From Tomocerus qinae (taxonomy: Eukaryota; Arthropoda; Collembola; Entomobryomorpha; Tomoceridae), in NCBI GenBank assembly GCA_020055645.1, contig CM034548.1, forward strand, positions 20,832,001-20,896,000: a stretch of 64,000 bases of DNA, given 5' to 3'. Position 1 is the stretch's first letter; every line of letters starts with the position of its first letter. The notes below the pieces were generated by a model that saw only the letters and a list, made by a program, of their open reading frames with translations, searched no databases and was not told where the DNA came from. The position numbers were made by a program, and so were the translations under genes. Below, piece by piece: positions 60,001 through 64,000 of the stretch.

Positions 60001-63000
60001 ATTCTCAGTTACATTCTGGTGAGTGATGTCATGAATGGGTTAACATATCCGAGCAGAGAGAGAGTGGAAGGAGAATTTGTGTGTGTGGAGTGAAGGAATA
60101 TTCATCCATACATGGAAGTATATGAAAGGGAGATGACTTGGCTCTGAGAGCAGTGAATAAAGTTAATAAAGTAGCTAGCAACTGAGACTTCCTTATTGCC
60201 ATTCTTTATCATGCATATGATATGATAAAATAAACACACATTGCTGATCATAAGGCTTTCCAGATATTATTAGTATGCAGCAGATTCTTGACAGTCAGAC
60301 TCTACGAGATTCAAGAAAGGCAAAAGAACATTCTGCCAGTTAGGTTTACACTTTGGAGGGAGGCATCTAAAATCAGACACACACCTTAGACATAGTTGCA
60401 TGCAAACTAACATTATGAATATTATGAACGTCTTGCAAGCCACCCGAAATTAGGCGACTTGTAATATGCACAGATGTAATATGCACACAGGAGATGACGT
60501 AAACACTGTGTATGACTGACATATATGTGGTTCGAGTGTTTTATTACTTACAAACAGAATTTACAAGTGCATAGCAGTGCTCTTAACGCTTATTTACAAT
60601 TTATATCTACCTGCATAAAGAAAACTTTGTGTTGTCTACTAAATATGTCTGTCAAGTTAAAACAAGCAAAATATTCAGAATCTTGTGATATCATGCTCTT
60701 TCTTATCTATTCTCAGGTATTAAATCTAATAAGATCTGTGAATGTATTTGGAAGCGACATTGAAAATGTATAAGGAAAGCGTGAAAGAAAGCAATAAATG
60801 AAGTGTTTATTTTCTGGGCATTATTATACTTTGATATACTTGAGAATATGATGTATCTATTCCTTTGACTACAGATACTGTATACTAATGAACTGGAAAA
60901 GTTTCTTTGTCCAGTTTCATGATATGATTTTCTTTTCACCTGGATAGTAATGAGGAGAAGAAATTTCTGTCACGCAGGAGAAAGGCAAAGGCCGTGACAA
61001 AAAATGTGCACAACAAACAAAATGCAATTGAGCAAATTGAGTATCCGATCTCCGTTTCACGGAGTCCTGAGAAATACAGGTCTGCTTGCATTGTTGGTAC
61101 ATGTTTCTCTACTTTGTGAGAGTTGTACAAAGAGTGCCTTAGTGTATTGATGCATTCTACATTTGGCGTCTAGAAACTAGATAGCTTGTAAAGTTTATCG
61201 GATCTTTTAGGCTTACCGGTTTCCTTGTTCGGTTTGATTTGGTGTCTTAGCTCAAAGGAAATGCCGAAGGAATGCAAACACGTTGGATGTTTACAGTTGA
61301 ATGCGTCTTATTTGCTTTTTTTCTACAAGGATGAATAAAAGTAAAATTTCGTTGGCGAACAAAAATCCAGGGAGCTAATCCTGTTTATCTCTTTCGGTCC
61401 ATGAACATGAAACAGTCAGAAATGTCAGAAGTGGACTACAGAAATGTTTTTCGTGAATAAATACGCAGAGAGGTACTTAGTCGGATTCTCAGGGACTGTC
61501 CCGCACAAAAACCTGTAAAATGTTTGTGCACTTCTCTGCGTTTGCTTTTAACTTTGTTTATATGTTCTAGTATGGCACTCTCTTGCTGGAAAATTGTTAT
61601 TAAACTAGGGAAATGGTTGACAGAGCAAGTTGGACCAACTTTCAACGGATAAGTAATACTCTCACACACATAAATTCAGATAAGTATCCATCCCTAGTGC
61701 AAGAGCTGTAAACAAGAGGAGTAAGTGCTGTATAATGACAATGACTGCATCACCAAGTAGAGATAAAGTGACTCCACCAGAGGCTTCAAATCCATCAAAG
61801 TATATGATTTGTAGTCACGTAAGGTAGTTAAATGTCACGTAATGATATAATAATAGTAAACTTTTTACAGTCTAATCATTACAAACAAATCGTAATTTTA
61901 GCTTATAGAGGTGAGCAAAGGAGAGAAGTGAAAAGTGTAGCATTAGCTAACAATGGGACGCTATTAGTTTAAAAAAACTTTTCACGAGTCATTCCACTTG
62001 GCTAAACGTATCTGTTTGATGATAGCGTATGTATGTATGTTAGTCACCGTCGAAAACTCGTTCAGCTTAGCAACATCGACAAATTATGATCTTCCAGAGA
62101 AATCTGCAGTTACGATAGTTTAGTATTCAAAGTGTCAGAGTTAGTATGAAAGTACTTTCTATTATTTACATCAGCGTTATATTTATAATAGGGGAAAACG
62201 CGTCAAATTTAACTGGATCACAAACAAATGCTACTTTTTAATCGTATGTCGTTAGATGAAGAATCGGATTTCGGGTTGTTAGCTGCTCTGGGGCAATGTA
62301 AGATTTGGAGACTGATGGTCTTTCTCGTTCAGGAGTCCCACGTTGTACTGCTATGTGTAGGATTTTTATTTCATTGTCGGCAACTGAGCTGTTGTGGTAG
62401 GATTGGCAGAGAAAATGCTTTTATCATTCGCTGTGTCTGCAGGAAAGAGGATACGGCCAATTATAGCAAAAGTATTATTCTTTATTGTTTCGGGAATTAA
62501 ATTATGGACTGTCGTTGTTCTTAGAGAGGATTATAGGATTCCTGCTGTTATGTAATTCTGCACTTTGATTCCTTGGATGGTGTAATTCTAAACTTTAATT
62601 GTTTTGTGATTACCTCCAGCAGAGTACAGATTATTTACTAAAGAGATTGACTAGGTAAGAGTGTGTGCACAACAAAGTACAGATAGAGATACTGGGGAAT
62701 TAGTGATACTTAGTCTGTTGGAAAGACGGAGAAAGCCTTCTCACCAGATGCAGATAAAGAAGAGTTATAAATAGAAGAACCTTGTACAGATAAGTGAAAT
62801 GGGACAAGTAAACTCGCTTTCGAGACGAATGGTTGACGAACAAATGCTCAACTTGTGTCTTAATGGCATGGGAACCAGAGGAATAAAGTACCATGAAAGA
62901 GTGACAATGGCAAACGAACTGTTCGCGTCGCAAGTCAAGAAACAAGTGCTTAGCTAAACATAAGTCGCAAAACTACCCAGAGCACGAATGAGGCTTTAAG

Positions 63001-64000
63001 ACAGGAAGCACACACTTTTTAGTCTCGTGTCCGGCTTTAGCGAGTCGACGTGAAACAAACCAGGATTGTTTTGTTCAATCTTCAACTGGAGGCAAGTCCT
63101 ACTTACTTACCTTACCTAAATACAGCACACACTACTGACACTACCACCACCACCACTACAGAAAAAGGTATGTTGCTCACTCTCTCTCCTTTCTAGAGTA
63201 CAGATCGACTCAAGCTTCAATACTCTTAAAATCCCACGTACTCATATACACTATATAGTCTAATAATATTTTTCAACTGCGATTCTTCCAAAAAATTGCA
63301 CAAGTTAAGTTGCGCAAAACTTGTGTAAATATTTTCAAAGCACTTTCCTATATAGATGGGTGGGAATCTTTTTGAATACAACAATTTTTGTAACTTTACT
63401 ATTACTTTATATTTTTTAGCGATGTTATATGGTAATAAATTGCAAAAAAATTCTCCGACGTACAAGTATAATCACTCCAATCATTGAATCGAAAGATAAG
63501 TTTGACAATTGTATTGGATAGGGAATATTTCATATCACGATATCACTCTTTTTTCATCTCTTGGTTATAATATGTACAGAAATGGGCATTCAATATAGAC
63601 TTTAGTTGGTGAGATCTTGTATTAGTATAATTTATTGATACTTACAGCATTCTGACGAGGAGTACTTTTGTTAAAGTCTACTTTATAGAACTTAAAACAA
63701 GATAAGAATTATCTGTTCCTTGTACCGCAATATTTCGGTCACACGTGCCCAATACTTAAAGTTTTCAATGCAATATCAAATATGTAGGTAAATAAGCTGG
63801 GCATGAGAAAAATTTATAGCTACTGAAATGAAATACAATTCAGGAACTTAGCCAATAACATACGATTACACCGTTCCCTTACGGTAATCGACATTTTCCG
63901 AAGCACAACTCAAGTGTATATTTTCCTGATGTATCCTCCTCGCTTCCACAAGAAGCAATCCAAACTTTCTTTCCGACTGTTGCAGTTCTGCTACATGATG
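57100..64000. other. AT-rich region without a supported gene
   Basis: Overlapping short frames at 57116-57432 show mixed composition and no clear exon. Near 63030-63170 a CpG-containing patch ends in an ACC repeat and a good donor (AAAAAG|GTATGT at 63166), which could be the noncoding first exon of a gene extending to the right, but this cannot be tested inside the window. Confidence 0.35.

Noticed and set aside
1-64000. Retrovirus-like, Polinton-like or CRISPR elements
   Set aside because: I looked for long terminal repeats, reverse-transcriptase or capsid-like frames and spaced identical repeats with unique spacers, and saw none; the periodic arrays are plain tandem repeats.

Overview
The window looks like a gene-poor, AT-rich stretch of an arthropod nuclear genome. 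The evidence is split genes with short GT-AG introns (74-335 nt, plus one of 2.4 kb), TATA-box promoters, and a receptor that reads clearly as an arthropod neuropeptide F receptor. I cannot fix the order. Nothing points to bacteria, an organelle or a virus.

Genes. Five split gene models can be built. (1) 9.3-10.7 kb, plus: a TATA box, a noncoding first exon, then two coding exons for a secreted or type I membrane Gly/Tyr-rich protein of 148 aa. (2) 12.0-12.8 kb, minus: a tentative multi-exon gene whose last two exons join in frame. (3) 22.5-24.3 kb, plus: a TATA box and four coding exons for a 177-aa protein with a C-terminal cysteine pattern like the insect DM4/12 family. (4) 29.9-33.6 kb, minus: a complete two-coding-exon neuropeptide F receptor (445 aa), the most certain call, with an unusual NPVLN in place of NPxxY. 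(5) 46.7-48.0 kb, plus: a small single-pass membrane protein (115 aa) of unknown family, in two coding exons with a polyadenylation signal just after the stop.

Repeats. A degenerate DNA transposon with matching terminal inverted repeats, probably Harbinger-like, lies just past the 3' end of the receptor gene. A 26-bp satellite sits beside it. Twin 194-bp palindromic elements lie at 41.5-41.9 kb. A 1.34-kb inverted-repeat element at 43.4-44.7 kb is filled with a 22-bp minisatellite that has an 11-unit higher-order repeat. A family of arrays built from ~10-bp units occurs at 21.8, 52.7 and 55.1-56.4 kb, on both strands, and the largest array carries a short hAT-like insertion. A diverged tandem block lies at 15.0-16.2 kb. 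A nearly perfect 82-bp palindrome lies in the putative first intron of gene 5.

The genes show no operon-like or pathway relation. They are separated by many kilobases in which I see only AT-rich sequence, microsatellites and chance open frames. No retrovirus-like, Polinton-like or RNA-gene feature could be supported.
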